A stretch of DNA of 64,000 bases, from the NCBI RefSeq assembly GCF_000718095.1, contig NZ_JOEI01000032.1, positions 57,969 through 121,968 of the forward strand. The letters run 5' to 3'. Origin of the DNA: Streptomyces scopuliridis RB72 (GTDB lineage Bacteria; Actinomycetota; Actinomycetes; Streptomycetales; Streptomycetaceae). The notes under the pieces were generated by a model, which was not told the origin of the DNA, did no database searches, and saw nothing but the letters and a program-made list of their open reading frames with translations. Shown here piece after piece: positions 1 to 8,763 of the stretch. A program made the translations under genes and the position numbers. How positions within the stretch are numbered: the first letter of the stretch is position 1; each line of letters starts with the position of its first letter.

Positions 1-97
1 ACGGCTGCGCGGGGAGTCGTCCGGCGACCACGTCGAGGCGAAGCGACCCGACCTCCTGCCCCTCAAGCACTGACCACGGGGGCGGATCCGGCGCCGG

Positions 98-943
98 TCA
101 TACCCCCGCCGGGACCCGTTCCAGGACCCCTCCGGCGAACACGTCGTACAACGGCAGCGTCTCCAGATGCACATAGCCGATATGGCAGTCGCACACCGCC
201 AGCGGACACGCTCGCGGAGCGAGCGCCCGCCGGTAGGACCCGTCGTAGAGATTGCCCAGCTCGGCGCGGACGAAGTGGCAGCGCCGGACCGTACCCTCGC
301 CGTCCACCGAGATCACCGACTCGCCCGTCCGGCAGGGCAGACCGGCCGAGCGGTGCGGGCTGCGGCTGTAGGGGAAGAGCGGATCGAGGGCCGTCCAGCC
401 GTCGGCCTCCTCGTCCGTATAACTGTGTCCCTCGGCCGCGTTGATCCAGAGATACACCTGCTCGGGCAGGTCGGCGCGCAGCCGGCGGGCGTGCTCCAGA
501 TGGTCCGGCAGACCGACGACCCCCACACTGAACCGGATCGACCGGTCCGCCAGCTCATGGGTCTTCGCGAGGAAGCGGTCGTACGGCGTCTGGCCCGGGT
601 GGTACGTGCACCACAGGGCGAGCTTCGCGGGATCGGCGTCCGCCAGCCAGTCGGTGCGGCAGCTGAGATTCGTCTGGATCGCCACGCGGCCGATATGCGG
701 CAGCAGCGACAGCTCGGTGAGGGCGCGCCGGTACCAGGAACGCACCAGCCCTTCGCCCCACGGGGTGAACAGCACCGACAGCCTGTCCTCCCGCTGCTCC
801 GACGCCCAAGCGGTGAAACGCTCCAGGGCGGCCCGGTCGGCGCGCAGTTGGTCCCGGCTGTCGCGGCGCTTGGCGAACGGGCAGTAGGGACAGTCGTAGT
901 CGCAGGAGGCGAGCGGGCCACGGTAGAGGATCGTCAGGTCCAC
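98..943 (-). CDS. STM4011 family radical SAM protein
   Basis: Radical SAM enzyme of 281 aa. The cluster-binding motif CDYDCPYC lies at residues 14-21 (C14, C18, C21), right at the N-terminus. The C-terminal third is rich in Cys (GLPCRTG, RRCHF, ACPLAVCDC), as in auxiliary-cluster domains. It is last in a five-gene minus-strand operon whose order and content match the Salmonella STM4011-STM4015 group, so the family name is taken from that context plus the sequence. The GTG start at 943 follows an AGAGGAAG ribosome site and lies 6 nt after the upstream stop. Substrate and product are unknown. The two radical SAM proteins of the operon differ in architecture, so they probably catalyse separate steps. 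Confidence 0.85.
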   Translation of the reverse strand: MDLTILYRGPLASCDYDCPYCPFAKRRDSRDQLRADRAALERFTAWASEQREDRLSVLFTPWGEGLVRSWYRRALTELSLLPHIGRVAIQTNLSCRTDWLADADPAKLALWCTYHPGQTPYDRFLAKTHELADRSIRFSVGVVGLPDHLEHARRLRADLPEQVYLWINAAEGHSYTDEEADGWTALDPLFPYSRSPHRSAGLPCRTGESVISVDGEGTVRRCHFVRAELGNLYDGSYRRALAPRACPLAVCDCHIGYVHLETLPLYDVFAGGVLERVPAGV

Positions 944-949
944 GGGGTC

Positions 950-2302
950 TCACTTCCTCTCGTACGCGGCCATCGAGGCCCGTACGGCGGGGGAGAAGAG
1001 CGCGGGACCCAGCGCGTCCGAGTACGCGAGCCCCTCGGGGGAGAGGCGCAGCAGGCCGGTCGGCGCGCTCTCGTCGAGCCAGCCGAGGGCCGCGAACCGG
1101 GCCAGCTCGGCAGGGAAGTCCTCGGCGGGGCCGGAGCCGAACCGCTCGCGGTAGTCCGCCTCCGCCATCCCCTCGGCCTGGAGAAGCGACTGGAGGAGAT
1201 GGCGGCGGCGCGCCTCGTCACCGTCGATCCGGCGGCCGACCTCCGCGCGCGAGAAGTCCTCCGTCACCGTGTAGGTGTCGATGAGGGTGCGTATCTCACG
1301 CATGTCGACCGCGTAGTCGAAGGAGTAGTGGAGCGCGGACGTGTACGAGCGGGCGCCGCAGCCCAGACCGATCATCCCGTCGGTCTGGCACGCGTAGTCG
1401 TCGGGGCCGGCGTCCTCGAACGGGATGTCCGGGCGGCGGAACATGCGCATGGACAGCTGTTCGTAGCCCTGGGCCAGCAGATGGTCGCGACCCTGCCGGT
1501 AGAGCCGCAGCCGCTGGTCGTCCCAGGCGGCGTCACCGCCGGCGCCGAGCCGGCCGAGGCCCGTGAGCGGCCGTACGTACAGGGGGTAGAGATACAGCTC
1601 CTCGGGCCGCCAGGCGAGCGCGGCATCCAGGGAGTGGCGCCAGCTCGCCTCCGTCTGGCCGTCGATGCCGTAGATCAGATCGATGTTCAGGACGGGGATC
1701 CGGGCGTCCCGTATGCGGCCGAGCGCGGCCTCGACCTCGGCGCGGCGCTGTGGGCGTACGGCCGCCTTCGCCTCGGCGTCGACAAAGCTCTGGACGCCGA
1801 TGCTCAGGCGCGTGGCACCCCGCTCGGCGAGCACCGCCAGCCGGTCGGCGGTGGCCGTCGCCGGGGAGGTCTCCACGGAGAGCGGGACGGCCCGCAGATC
1901 GGCCCCCATCCGCTTCTCGGCGATATCGCACAGCCGGTCCAGCTCGTCGGCGTCCAGATAGGTGGGCGTCCCGCCGCCGAAGGCCGCCGCGGCGAACCGT
2001 ACGGTGTCCGCGGCGGCTTCCGCGTCTGCCAGGGCGTCGCGCACGGCGGTCGCCTGCCGGTCGAGCGCGTCGAGATAGCGCGTCGTCAGTTCGTCGGGGG
2101 CGCCGATCCGGGTGAAGAGGTTGCAGAAGCCGCAGCGGACCTCGCAGAACGGTATGTGCAGATAGAGGGAGAGCGCGTCCTTGCGTTCACCGGCCCACAG
2201 CCCACGCAGGGCCGGGCGGTCCTCCAGCGGGCGGTAGGCGGTCTTGTGCGGATAGGCGTAGACATAACTCTCGTACGGACGAGGCGCGGGGGTGGTGCTC
2301 AT
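950..2302 (-). CDS. STM4012 family radical SAM protein (HemW/HemN-like)
   Basis: Radical SAM protein of 450 aa resembling coproporphyrinogen dehydrogenase/HemW enzymes: LYLHIPFCEVRCGFC at about residues 46-60 (C53, C57, C60), then AFGGGTPTYL and NIDLIYGIDGQT segments typical of that superfamily. The fourth Cys usual in HemN/HemW (CxxxCxxCxC) is absent; the third Cys is followed by NLF. A housekeeping haem role is therefore unlikely, and membership of the STM4012 group fits the operon. The ATG at 2302 overlaps the stop of the preceding gene as ATGA, implying translational coupling. The enzyme probably uses S-adenosylmethionine reductively, but its substrate is unknown. Confidence 0.85.
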   Translation of the reverse strand: MSTTPAPRPYESYVYAYPHKTAYRPLEDRPALRGLWAGERKDALSLYLHIPFCEVRCGFCNLFTRIGAPDELTTRYLDALDRQATAVRDALADAEAAADTVRFAAAAFGGGTPTYLDADELDRLCDIAEKRMGADLRAVPLSVETSPATATADRLAVLAERGATRLSIGVQSFVDAEAKAAVRPQRRAEVEAALGRIRDARIPVLNIDLIYGIDGQTEASWRHSLDAALAWRPEELYLYPLYVRPLTGLGRLGAGGDAAWDDQRLRLYRQGRDHLLAQGYEQLSMRMFRRPDIPFEDAGPDDYACQTDGMIGLGCGARSYTSALHYSFDYAVDMREIRTLIDTYTVTEDFSRAEVGRRIDGDEARRRHLLQSLLQAEGMAEADYRERFGSGPAEDFPAELARFAALGWLDESAPTGLLRLSPEGLAYSDALGPALFSPAVRASMAAYERK

Positions 2303-3111
2303 CGGGCTGTCCCGTTCTCCAGGAAGAAGTGGGCGTACGGCACGGTCCAGACCACCTCGTGGCCCAGGCGGTGGCCGGTCCAGCCGTCGTCGCCGTAGGC
2401 GGTGCCATGGTCGGAGCAGACGATCGTGAAGCAGCGCCGGCGGCTGCTCGCGGCGGCGAAGAGCCGGCCGATATGGCGGTCGACATACTCCAGCGCGGCG
2501 GCGTGAGTGGCCCGCGAGTCGCCCGCGTCCCGGGTGGCGCCGGGCAGATGGAACCAGTTGGGCTGGTGCAGCGCCGCCACATTGACGAACAGGAACAGCC
2601 GCTGGTCGGGCTCCAGACCGGCGACGACCTTCTCCGCGCGCTCGACCTGCGCCTCGAAGGAGGTGGCGGAGGCCACGCCGAACTCCGGCTCCCAGTGGCT
2701 CTCCTGGAACAGTCCGGGCAGTACGGAGCCGAGCGCGCCCCGCCGGTTGAAGAAGCCGACCCCGCCCAGACACACCGTGCGATAGCCGGCCGCCGCGAGG
2801 CCCGAGACCAGATCCGGCGTGTCATAGACAAAGGTCCGGTCGGCCGTGGTCTCGCTGCCTCCGAAGCGCGCGGCGAACAGCCGTGGATGCGGACCCGGCA
2901 CGGCGGGGGTGGGCAGGAACCCGGCGAAGATCGCCTGATGCGAGGCGTAGGTGAAGCTGCCCGGGGCGTGCCGCTTCTCCCAGCGGCCGTCCGGGAGATG
3001 CCGGGCGAGATGCGGGATACGGCCCGCGGCGGCCAGTTCCTCCGCGACATCGAAGCGCAGCGTGTCGAGCGTGACGAGCAGGAGATCGTCCCGCCCGACG
3101 ACCTCGTTCAT
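2299..3111 (-). CDS. STM4013/SEN3800 family hydrolase (alkaline phosphatase/sulfatase fold)
   Basis: Predicted metal-dependent hydrolase of 270 aa. The N-terminal LLLVTLDTLRFD segment (residues 10-21) and the C-terminal SDHGTAYGDDG segment are the two ends of an alkaline-phosphatase/sulfatase/phosphopentomutase-type metal site: an acidic residue and hydroxyl nucleophile early, DHG late. It is shorter than classical sulfatases and has no signal peptide, so it should be cytosolic. The start at 3111 was chosen because ATG there overlaps the upstream stop as ATGA; the longer open frame upstream is unrelated read-through of STM4014. Position between the ATP-grasp-like protein and the radical SAM pair suggests it acts on a phosphorylated or sulfated intermediate, which is inference. 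Confidence 0.8.
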   Translation of the reverse strand: MNEVVGRDDLLLVTLDTLRFDVAEELAAAGRIPHLARHLPDGRWEKRHAPGSFTYASHQAIFAGFLPTPAVPGPHPRLFAARFGGSETTADRTFVYDTPDLVSGLAAAGYRTVCLGGVGFFNRRGALGSVLPGLFQESHWEPEFGVASATSFEAQVERAEKVVAGLEPDQRLFLFVNVAALHQPNWFHLPGATRDAGDSRATHAAALEYVDRHIGRLFAAASSRRRCFTIVCSDHGTAYGDDGWTGHRLGHEVVWTVPYAHFFLENGTAR

Positions 3112-4322
3112 GTCAGGTGTCTGCACACCGGCTCCTCGGTCGTCCGGCGGGTGGCACGCCTCGGCAGGGCGGCGAGTTGCGCCGCGTACGTGTCCAGGCC
3201 CTCGGCGCCGCGGCCCGGCAGCCCTGTGAGACCGGGCAGCAGATCGCCGAAGGCGTTGACCTCTGCGATGGCGTACCGCCGCCAGCTCGGGGCGGGCAGC
3301 AGATCGACACCCACGCAGTGGGTTCCGGGGAAGCAGTCGGCCGCCCATTCACTGAGGGTGAGAGCCGTGGAGAAGCTGCCGCCGGACGCCTTGATCACGG
3401 CACGGGCCGCGTCGAGGTCCCCGCGCTTCCCGCCCAGATGGAGATTGGTCATGGGCGACCGGCTGGTCCGTACGACCACGTGCGTGGCGCGGCCCGCGAC
3501 GACCACCACCCGCAGATCCGCCGACCTGCCGTCCAGGACCCCCTTCGGCACCCACTGCTCGATATGCAGTCCGTCGGGCGCGAGGGTGTCGATGATCGCG
3601 GCCACGTCGCGCTCGCTGGTGTAGTCGCGGATCCGCAGCGAGTTGAAGAGGCGGCCCGCGTCGTCCCGTTCGACGGAGGTGAGGGCGCGCACCCGGCCGG
3701 GGCCCGCTCTCTCGACGGCGAGGACACCGGAGGCCGACGAGCCGTGGGCGATCTTGACGAACGCGCGGCGGAGCCCGGCCCCGGCCATCAGGGCGCGTAC
3801 GTCGTCCCAGCCGGACACCGCCGGCCGGTCGGCGCCCGAGGTGGGGGATACGGGAACGCGGACCCCCGCCGCGTCCAGCACGCCATGGCAGAGCCGCTTG
3901 TCGAAGAGGACCGCCAGCTCCCCGGGATCGTCGAGCAGTTCGGCTCCGGCTCCGGCGGCGGCCCGGCCGAGGCCCCGGGCTGCCGCCGTGAATCGTTCGT
4001 ACCAGCGGCCCGTGCCCTCGACGCGGGTCGGATCGTCCATGTCGCGCAGCAGCCGGTCCACCTCCGGGTCCTCGCCCGGGGAGTCGATCCGTACCGTCTC
4101 ACCGGCCGCGAACTCCGCCCGGCCGTCGAGCACATCGCGCCAGGACACCTCGCGGGCGGGGGACAGCCCGGCGGCCCGCACGGCGTCCTGGAACAGGGAC
4201 ACGCGGCGGTTGCCGGGGATCCCGACCACGACCAGCTTCGGATCCCTCGGGGTTGTCGTGCTCGGGGACGTGTCGCTCCGTGCCGGTGCGCTCGGGGGCG
4301 GGGCGCTCGGGTCCGGGGTCAT
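3108..4322 (-). CDS. STM4014 family protein, ATP-grasp-like
   Basis: Protein of 404 aa with an ATP-grasp-like layout. A proline/serine-rich leader (about 28 residues) is followed by LVVVGIPGNRR. The middle carries a nucleotide-binding stretch (FVKIAHGSSASGVLAVE), DLRVVVVAGRATHVVVRTS follows, and the C-terminal YAIAEVNAFGDLLPGL resembles the ExN metal/ATP site of RimK-like ligases. ATP-grasp enzymes activate carboxylates for amide or peptide bond formation, so a ligation step is plausible in this operon. Three nt separate its start from the previous stop, and GGCGGAG inside that gene serves as ribosome site. Assignment to the STM4014 group rests on operon position and general fold features. 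Confidence 0.75.
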   Translation of the reverse strand: MTPDPSAPPPSAPARSDTSPSTTTPRDPKLVVVGIPGNRRVSLFQDAVRAAGLSPAREVSWRDVLDGRAEFAAGETVRIDSPGEDPEVDRLLRDMDDPTRVEGTGRWYERFTAAARGLGRAAAGAGAELLDDPGELAVLFDKRLCHGVLDAAGVRVPVSPTSGADRPAVSGWDDVRALMAGAGLRRAFVKIAHGSSASGVLAVERAGPGRVRALTSVERDDAGRLFNSLRIRDYTSERDVAAIIDTLAPDGLHIEQWVPKGVLDGRSADLRVVVVAGRATHVVVRTSRSPMTNLHLGGKRGDLDAARAVIKASGGSFSTALTLSEWAADCFPGTHCVGVDLLPAPSWRRYAIAEVNAFGDLLPGLTGLPGRGAEGLDTYAAQLAALPRRATRRTTEEPVCRHLT

Positions 4323-4325
4323 CCG

Positions 4326-5279
4326 TTACTCCGCCACCGCGGTGTAGCGGTGCTCGACGCCGTCGTCCTCACGGTCCGGCTCCGTGCTCTCCGAGAGGTC
4401 GATCTCGACACCGGCCGCGCCCAGTGTGTCGAGGAGACGCTTCCGCATCGCCTCGCCGAGGTAGTTGTGGTGCAGATCGAGCTTCTTGAGATGGGTGAGC
4501 GGCTGGCCGCCGAGAAGAGCTTCCGCGCCTTCGTCGCCGAGCGTGCCCATCGAGAGATCGAGCGTCTCCAGCCCGGCCACGACCGGGGCGCCCGCCAGCG
4601 CCATGGCGATCTCGTCCTGCATCTCGCTGTTGCGCAGCGCCAGCGACCGCAGCCGGGGCAGCCGCGACCCGGCCAGGATCGGCGCCAGATCGGCCACTTG
4701 CGCGTTCGCGCCGTACCACGACGTACCGAGCCAGAGATCGAGATGCTCCAGCTCGGGGAAGTCGCTCGCCGCGACGGACCGCACCACTTCGGCGTCCAGG
4801 CCGCCCGTCTCGATGGTGAGCGAGCGCAGCCGCGCGTGCCGGACAGCGGGGAAACGCAGCTCCTGGCCGCCGCGGACCCCGAATGCGCGCAGCTCGGGGA
4901 AGGCGTCGAGCAGCGGGGTCACCAGCCCCTGGTTGATCCAGGAGATCTCGCACTCCATGAACGTGATGTCACCGAGGAACAGCGCACGCAGCGCGGGCAG
5001 CCGGTCGCGGGCGGCGACGAGCGCCGAGATCACCTCGTCGGGGCCGGAGTCGTAGGCATCGCTCCAGGCACCGACGATCAGCGCCCGGACCTCGGTGGTG
5101 TCCACGGACTCGGCGAAGCGCGCGAACGCCGCCTCCCACGCCTCCTCGGACTCGTACGAGTCGACCGAGATACGCCAGGCCACGGAGGCCGCGTCGGGGA
5201 GCTCCGCCTTCGCTTCCGCCGCGGGGAAGTCGAACGCGGGCAGGCCGTGGAACTCCCGCATTTTTTCCGAAATGGCCAT
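4326..5279 (-). CDS. STM4015 family leucine-rich-repeat protein
   Basis: First gene of the STM4011-4015 operon, 317 aa from the chosen start. Residues from about 95 to the end form irregular leucine-rich repeats (LPALRALFLG, FPELEHLDLW, LPRLRSLALR, LETLDLSMG, LKKLDLHHN spaced about 25-30 residues), a scaffold for protein recognition rather than catalysis. No signal peptide or membrane segment is visible, so it is probably a cytosolic partner or substrate-presenting subunit of the operon enzymes. The ATG at 5279 is preferred over an in-frame upstream start because GGAG lies 8-9 nt before it. Its TAA stop is 3 nt before the next ATG. Confidence 0.8.
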   Translation of the reverse strand: MAISEKMREFHGLPAFDFPAAEAKAELPDAASVAWRISVDSYESEEAWEAAFARFAESVDTTEVRALIVGAWSDAYDSGPDEVISALVAARDRLPALRALFLGDITFMECEISWINQGLVTPLLDAFPELRAFGVRGGQELRFPAVRHARLRSLTIETGGLDAEVVRSVAASDFPELEHLDLWLGTSWYGANAQVADLAPILAGSRLPRLRSLALRNSEMQDEIAMALAGAPVVAGLETLDLSMGTLGDEGAEALLGGQPLTHLKKLDLHHNYLGEAMRKRLLDTLGAAGVEIDLSESTEPDREDDGVEHRYTAVAE

Positions 5280-5438
5280 GACGAACGCTCCAGACACCGG
5301 TGACATGTGATCGGCTGATGTGCAGCAGTTCTACCAGCGGCCACTGACACTGCCCCGCTCCGGGGCCGATTGTCAGACCCTCCCCCTAGCGTCGTTCACA
5401 GGTCGGCGCACTCGGCGCCGCCGGTCGAGGGGAGAGCC

Positions 5439-5777
5439 ATGTTCCGGCAGGGAGACGTCCTTATCGTGCCCGTCGCGGAAGAGACGGTGCCAGCGCGTGT
5501 GGGGGACGCCGAGCGCGCCCCCGGCGAGCCGAGGGACGCGCGGGGGCGGCTGGTCCTGGCCCTCGGCGAGGTCACCGGCCACGCCCACGCGGTGACCGGA
5601 CCCGGCCGGCTGGTCCGTGAGCCGGGTGACGAACTCGGACCGATGTTCCTCCATCTCCCGGAGGGCGGACGGGTGGTGCACGAGGAGCACGCGGCGATAC
5701 CGCTGCCCAAGGGGTGGTTCCGGGTGGTGCGCCAGCGCGAGTACCTGCCGGGCGCGGTGCGCATGGTCGCGGACTGA
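5439..5777 (+). CDS. Small conserved protein of unknown function
   Basis: Protein of 112 aa beginning MFRQGDVLIVPV, with a GRLVLALGEVTGHAHAV core and a C-terminal PLPKGWFRVVRQREY block. The pattern of short beta strands with conserved H and G residues resembles small beta-barrel conserved hypotheticals of actinomycetes. No catalytic motif is recognised. GGGGAG lies just upstream of the ATG at 5439; an in-frame upstream start lacks such a site. It is divergent from the STM4015-led operon and precedes the DUF6745-type gene by about 100 nt, so the two probably form a unit. Function cannot be assigned. Confidence 0.7.
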   Translation: MFRQGDVLIVPVAEETVPARVGDAERAPGEPRDARGRLVLALGEVTGHAHAVTGPGRLVREPGDELGPMFLHLPEGGRVVHEEHAAIPLPKGWFRVVRQREYLPGAVRMVAD

Positions 5778-5874
5778 GCGTGGCCGCGCGGGCCGGCCCG
5801 GGGGCGGGCCTCGGGGCGACAGCGGTACGGAAACGGCGGACAGGAATGGGGGACGGGCATGACAGGGGACGGGA

Positions 5875-6918
5875 ATGACGTGGGATGGGGCTTCGGGAAT
5901 GAGTGACGTGGACAGGTGGCGGGCGGTCGCGGCGGCGACGGGGGAGAAGGGGGAAAAGGGGGAGACGGACCGGGCCGCCGCCGAGCGCGGGGTGCGGCTC
6001 GCCTACCGCAGGGCGGGCCTCGCCGAGCCGGAGCGGATCATCTGGGCCGGCTCGCCGCTGGCCGGGGCACGGGCCGCGCGGTCGCTCGGCGACGCGGGAC
6101 GGTCCGTGCGGGACGAGGTGCGTACGTACCCCTGGGCCGAGGAACGGCGCAGAATGCACGACGCGTTGGGGCCGGCGGGCTGGGCCGACCACTGGAACGC
6201 CACCGGCGCCCGGCTCTGGGACACCACCCGGGCGCTCGCCGAGCGGATACGCACCGGAATCGCGGACGCTCTGGCCGACCGGCCCGCCGAGGCGGCCGGG
6301 ATCCGTGCGGTGCTGCTCGACGCGGTCCTCGGCCAGCACGACGCGGCCTGGCTCGCCGCGTTCGACGGCCGCAGCGAACGCCTCGAAGGGCTCGCCGAGG
6401 TGGCGCGGCACGCCGGCTGGTGGTGGCCGTACGAACGCGCCGTGGTGATCTGCGAGCGTCCCGTCGCGCTGTACCGCGACGAGGCGGGGCGGCTGGACCG
6501 CGGGGACGGCCCCGCGCTCGCCTATCCGGACGGCTTCGCCCTGTACGCGTGGCGCGGGATGCCCGTCCCCGCCGAGTTCCTCGCCGGGCTGCCGACGCTG
6601 ACCCCCGAGCGCATCCGCACCGAGGCCAATGCGGAGCTGCGGCGCGTGATGCTGGAGTACTACGGCTACGACCGCTATCTGAACGAGTCGGGAGCGCGGC
6701 CCGTCCACCGCGACGAGACCGGTGTGCTGTGGCGGATCGCGCTGGACGGCGACGAGGATGTCGCGATGGTCGAGGTCGTCAACTCGACACCGGAGCCGGA
6801 CGGTACGCACCGGACGTACTGGCTGCGTGTGCCGCCGACGGTGTCTACGGCCAAGGCGGGGGTCGCGTGGACGTTCGGAGTGGAGGAGGAGGTGTACGCG
6901 CCGGTGCGGCAGACGTGA
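5875..6918 (+). CDS. DUF6745-type protein of unknown function
   Basis: Protein of 347 aa (339 if it starts at the ATG at 5899; both have purine-rich leaders). It has an Arg/Trp-rich helical N-terminal half (AGWADHWNATGARLWDTT) and a C-terminal half with the segment WWPYERAVVICERPVALYRDEAGRL (split here as WWPYERAVVICERP and VALYRDEAGRL), PALAYPDGFALYAWRGMPVP and a LTPERIRTEANAELRRVMLEY stretch. These segments match my recollection of actinobacterial DUF6745 proteins, which often accompany LRR-repeat or STM-type loci. No enzymatic motif, signal peptide or transmembrane helix is visible. Its pairing with the small protein upstream is the main clue to function. Confidence 0.65.
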   Translation: MTWDGASGMSDVDRWRAVAAATGEKGEKGETDRAAAERGVRLAYRRAGLAEPERIIWAGSPLAGARAARSLGDAGRSVRDEVRTYPWAEERRRMHDALGPAGWADHWNATGARLWDTTRALAERIRTGIADALADRPAEAAGIRAVLLDAVLGQHDAAWLAAFDGRSERLEGLAEVARHAGWWWPYERAVVICERPVALYRDEAGRLDRGDGPALAYPDGFALYAWRGMPVPAEFLAGLPTLTPERIRTEANAELRRVMLEYYGYDRYLNESGARPVHRDETGVLWRIALDGDEDVAMVEVVNSTPEPDGTHRTYWLRVPPTVSTAKAGVAWTFGVEEEVYAPVRQT

Positions 6919-7024
6919 CGGGGGGCGTTGTCCGGGTGCGTTTCGGCCGGGGGCGGTGGTCCGGTGCGGGTTGTCGCCGGGTGGCGCTCCGGGGCTCGCG
7001 CCCGGGACGGCATACTGTGTTTTC

Positions 7025-7041
7025 CCGGGGGACACCCCCGG
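7025..7041. terminator. Possible hairpin terminator between convergent genes
   Basis: CCGGGGG-ACA-CCCCCGG (7-bp GC stem, 3-nt loop) follows TTTT between the convergent DUF6745-type gene and the PfkB gene. It could end transcription from the left gene. No T-run follows on the plus strand, so this is tentative. The rest of 6919-7177 shows no coding signal. Confidence 0.35.
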
Positions 7042-7177
7042 ACCCCTGTACGGCGCACAGTTGCCTAACGTCCGGACCTGGATTTCGCGCGCCACAAATC
7101 ACGCTTTGGTGTCCCGGACACGACCCCTGCGCGCCCCCTTCGCTGCCCGTCACCCACCACGCGTCCGGGCGCACCGT

Positions 7178-8089
7178 TTAGGCCGCGAGCAGTTCGTCCG
7201 GGCCGATCAGCGCTTCGTTGCCCTTGCCCGTACAGGCGTGGGCGCCCGCCACGGCGCCCAGCCGGGCGCACTCCTCCAAGTCCCGTCCGGCCAGCCGCCC
7301 GTACAGGAAGCCGCAGACGTACGCGTCACCCGCACCGTTGGAGTCCACCACCGGCGCGGGCGGGACGGTCGCCCTGACCGGGCGCGGCGTACGGCTTCCC
7401 TCGCGGCTCATCACGTACGAGCCGCCCGCGCCCGCCGTCGCGACGACCGCCTCGGCCCGGCCCTCGCGCAGGATCTCCCGCATCACCGAGGCGATCCGCT
7501 CGCTCGCCCCGGCGGCGCTGAGGAACACCAGGTCGGAGCGGAGGGCGAAGTCCTTGTGGTAGTCGGCGAGACCGTCCCAGTCGTGCAGGTCGGTCGAGAC
7601 CGGGACGCCCAGCGCCTCGATGTCGTCATAGAGGAACCGGGCGAAGTTGGTGATCGACAGATGGACATGGCGGGTGCGTTCGAGATGGGGGAGATAGAAG
7701 TCGCGCGGCATTCGCAGATCGGCCGGGTCCCTGCCGTCGTGGAAGGACATCCGGCGGCCGGTCTTCTCCACGAGATTGACCGCGCGCCGGGTGCCCGCCG
7801 GGGAGATCAGGGCCTCGAAGTCCACACCGCCCCGCGCGAGCCGCTCGCGGACGCGTTCGCCGGTCCAGTCGTCTCCCAGGTAGTCGAGGAACTTGACGTT
7901 CAGGCCGAGATTCCGGCAGCCGAGCGCCACATTGCCGCCGGTGTGCCCCGGCCATTCGAGGATCGGTCCCACCGAGACCGAGTCGGCGAGTGGCACCGGC
8001 AGCGAGTCGACCCGGACGACGGTATCCACCCCGCTGCCCCCGACGACCAGCACATCATGATGGAGCTGGTCGGTCTGCTGCTGCGCCAC
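7178..8089 (-). CDS. PfkB family carbohydrate kinase
   Basis: Ribokinase/PfkB-fold sugar or nucleoside kinase of 303 aa. The N-terminus has the beta-strand and glycine pair HDVLVVGGSGVDTVV and the GHTGGNVALGCRNLG substrate loop; the C-terminus has the anion-hole motif PVVDSNGAGDAYVCGF with catalytic Asp255. The start is GTG at 8089, preceded by AAAGGGAG at ideal spacing, and overlaps the TetR gene by 35 nt; the longer frame merely re-reads TetR. It is last in the operon after a decarboxylase, a dehydrogenase and the repressor. The kinase may phosphorylate a small hydroxylated product of that pathway; the substrate cannot be read from sequence. Confidence 0.85.
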   Translation of the reverse strand: MAQQQTDQLHHDVLVVGGSGVDTVVRVDSLPVPLADSVSVGPILEWPGHTGGNVALGCRNLGLNVKFLDYLGDDWTGERVRERLARGGVDFEALISPAGTRRAVNLVEKTGRRMSFHDGRDPADLRMPRDFYLPHLERTRHVHLSITNFARFLYDDIEALGVPVSTDLHDWDGLADYHKDFALRSDLVFLSAAGASERIASVMREILREGRAEAVVATAGAGGSYVMSREGSRTPRPVRATVPPAPVVDSNGAGDAYVCGFLYGRLAGRDLEECARLGAVAGAHACTGKGNEALIGPDELLAA

Positions 8090-8735
8090 GATCTCCCTTT
8101 CCGCTGTCTGAGGTCTGTCCGTGTTTCCGTACGAAGGCCGTGCTGTCCAGGCCCAGTTCGCGGGCAAGGGCCTCGTCGGCCCACTCCAGCATGGTGGCGC
8201 GGGGCAGTGAACCCTCGTACGACGTCATCTGAACCGCGAGGCCGTCCAGCATGGCGGTCAGCCGCCAGGCCGCCGACACCGGGTCCGCGCAGTGGAATTC
8301 GCCGGCCGCCGAGCCCTCCGCGATGACCTCGGCGAGCGCCGCCTTCCACTGCTGGTCGAGAGCGCCCGCCACCTCGCGCAGGGCGGGGTCGCGCAGCGCC
8401 GCCGCCCAGCTCTCGATCCACAGCCGCCACCCCTTGGCCTCCCCGGTAGGCGCGTACCAGCGGACCGCGCCGTGCAGCCGGGCCAGCGCGCTGTCGCGCC
8501 GGCCGAGCAGCGCGCGCAACTGGTCGAGATCGTCCCGTGCGGCATGGGCGAAGGCGGCGGCGACCAGCTTCTCCTTCGTGGAGAAGTGGTAGAGGACCAG
8601 CGCGTTGCTGACGCCGAGCACGGCGGCGACATCGGAGATCCGCACGGCGACCACGCCCCGCGCCTCGATCTGCCCGACGGCGGCGCGCAGCAGGTCCTCG
8701 CGTCGTTCCGCCACATTCAGCCGCACTCTCACCAC
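8055..8735 (-). CDS. TetR family transcriptional regulator
   Basis: Repressor of 226 aa. The N-terminal helix-turn-helix is clear (RREDLLRAAVGQIEARG, then VRISDVAAVLGVSNALVLYHF, quoted here as VRISDVAAVLGV and SNALVLYHF, then STKEKLVAAAF). The C-terminal ligand domain is of the TetR_C_6/BetI-like size. The start is GTG at 8735. It is third in a minus-strand operon, 28 nt after the dehydrogenase stop, and a 20-bp TetR-style palindrome lies upstream of the first gene (11617-11636), so autoregulation of the whole operon is likely. The inducer is probably a substrate or product of the decarboxylase/dehydrogenase pair. Confidence 0.88.
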   Translation of the reverse strand: MVRVRLNVAERREDLLRAAVGQIEARGVVAVRISDVAAVLGVSNALVLYHFSTKEKLVAAAFAHAARDDLDQLRALLGRRDSALARLHGAVRWYAPTGEAKGWRLWIESWAAALRDPALREVAGALDQQWKAALAEVIAEGSAAGEFHCADPVSAAWRLTAMLDGLAVQMTSYEGSLPRATMLEWADEALARELGLDSTAFVRKHGQTSDSGKGDRGAAADRPAPS

Positions 8736-8763
8736 GACGCCACCCTACCGAGACTGACAGGCC

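Noticed and set aside
167..2398. A 743-codon open frame on the plus strand opposite the radical SAM genes
   Set aside because: It mirrors the minus-strand genes, is rich in Arg/Gly/Ala without any motif, and arises from high GC; the opposite frames have radical SAM signatures and coupled starts.
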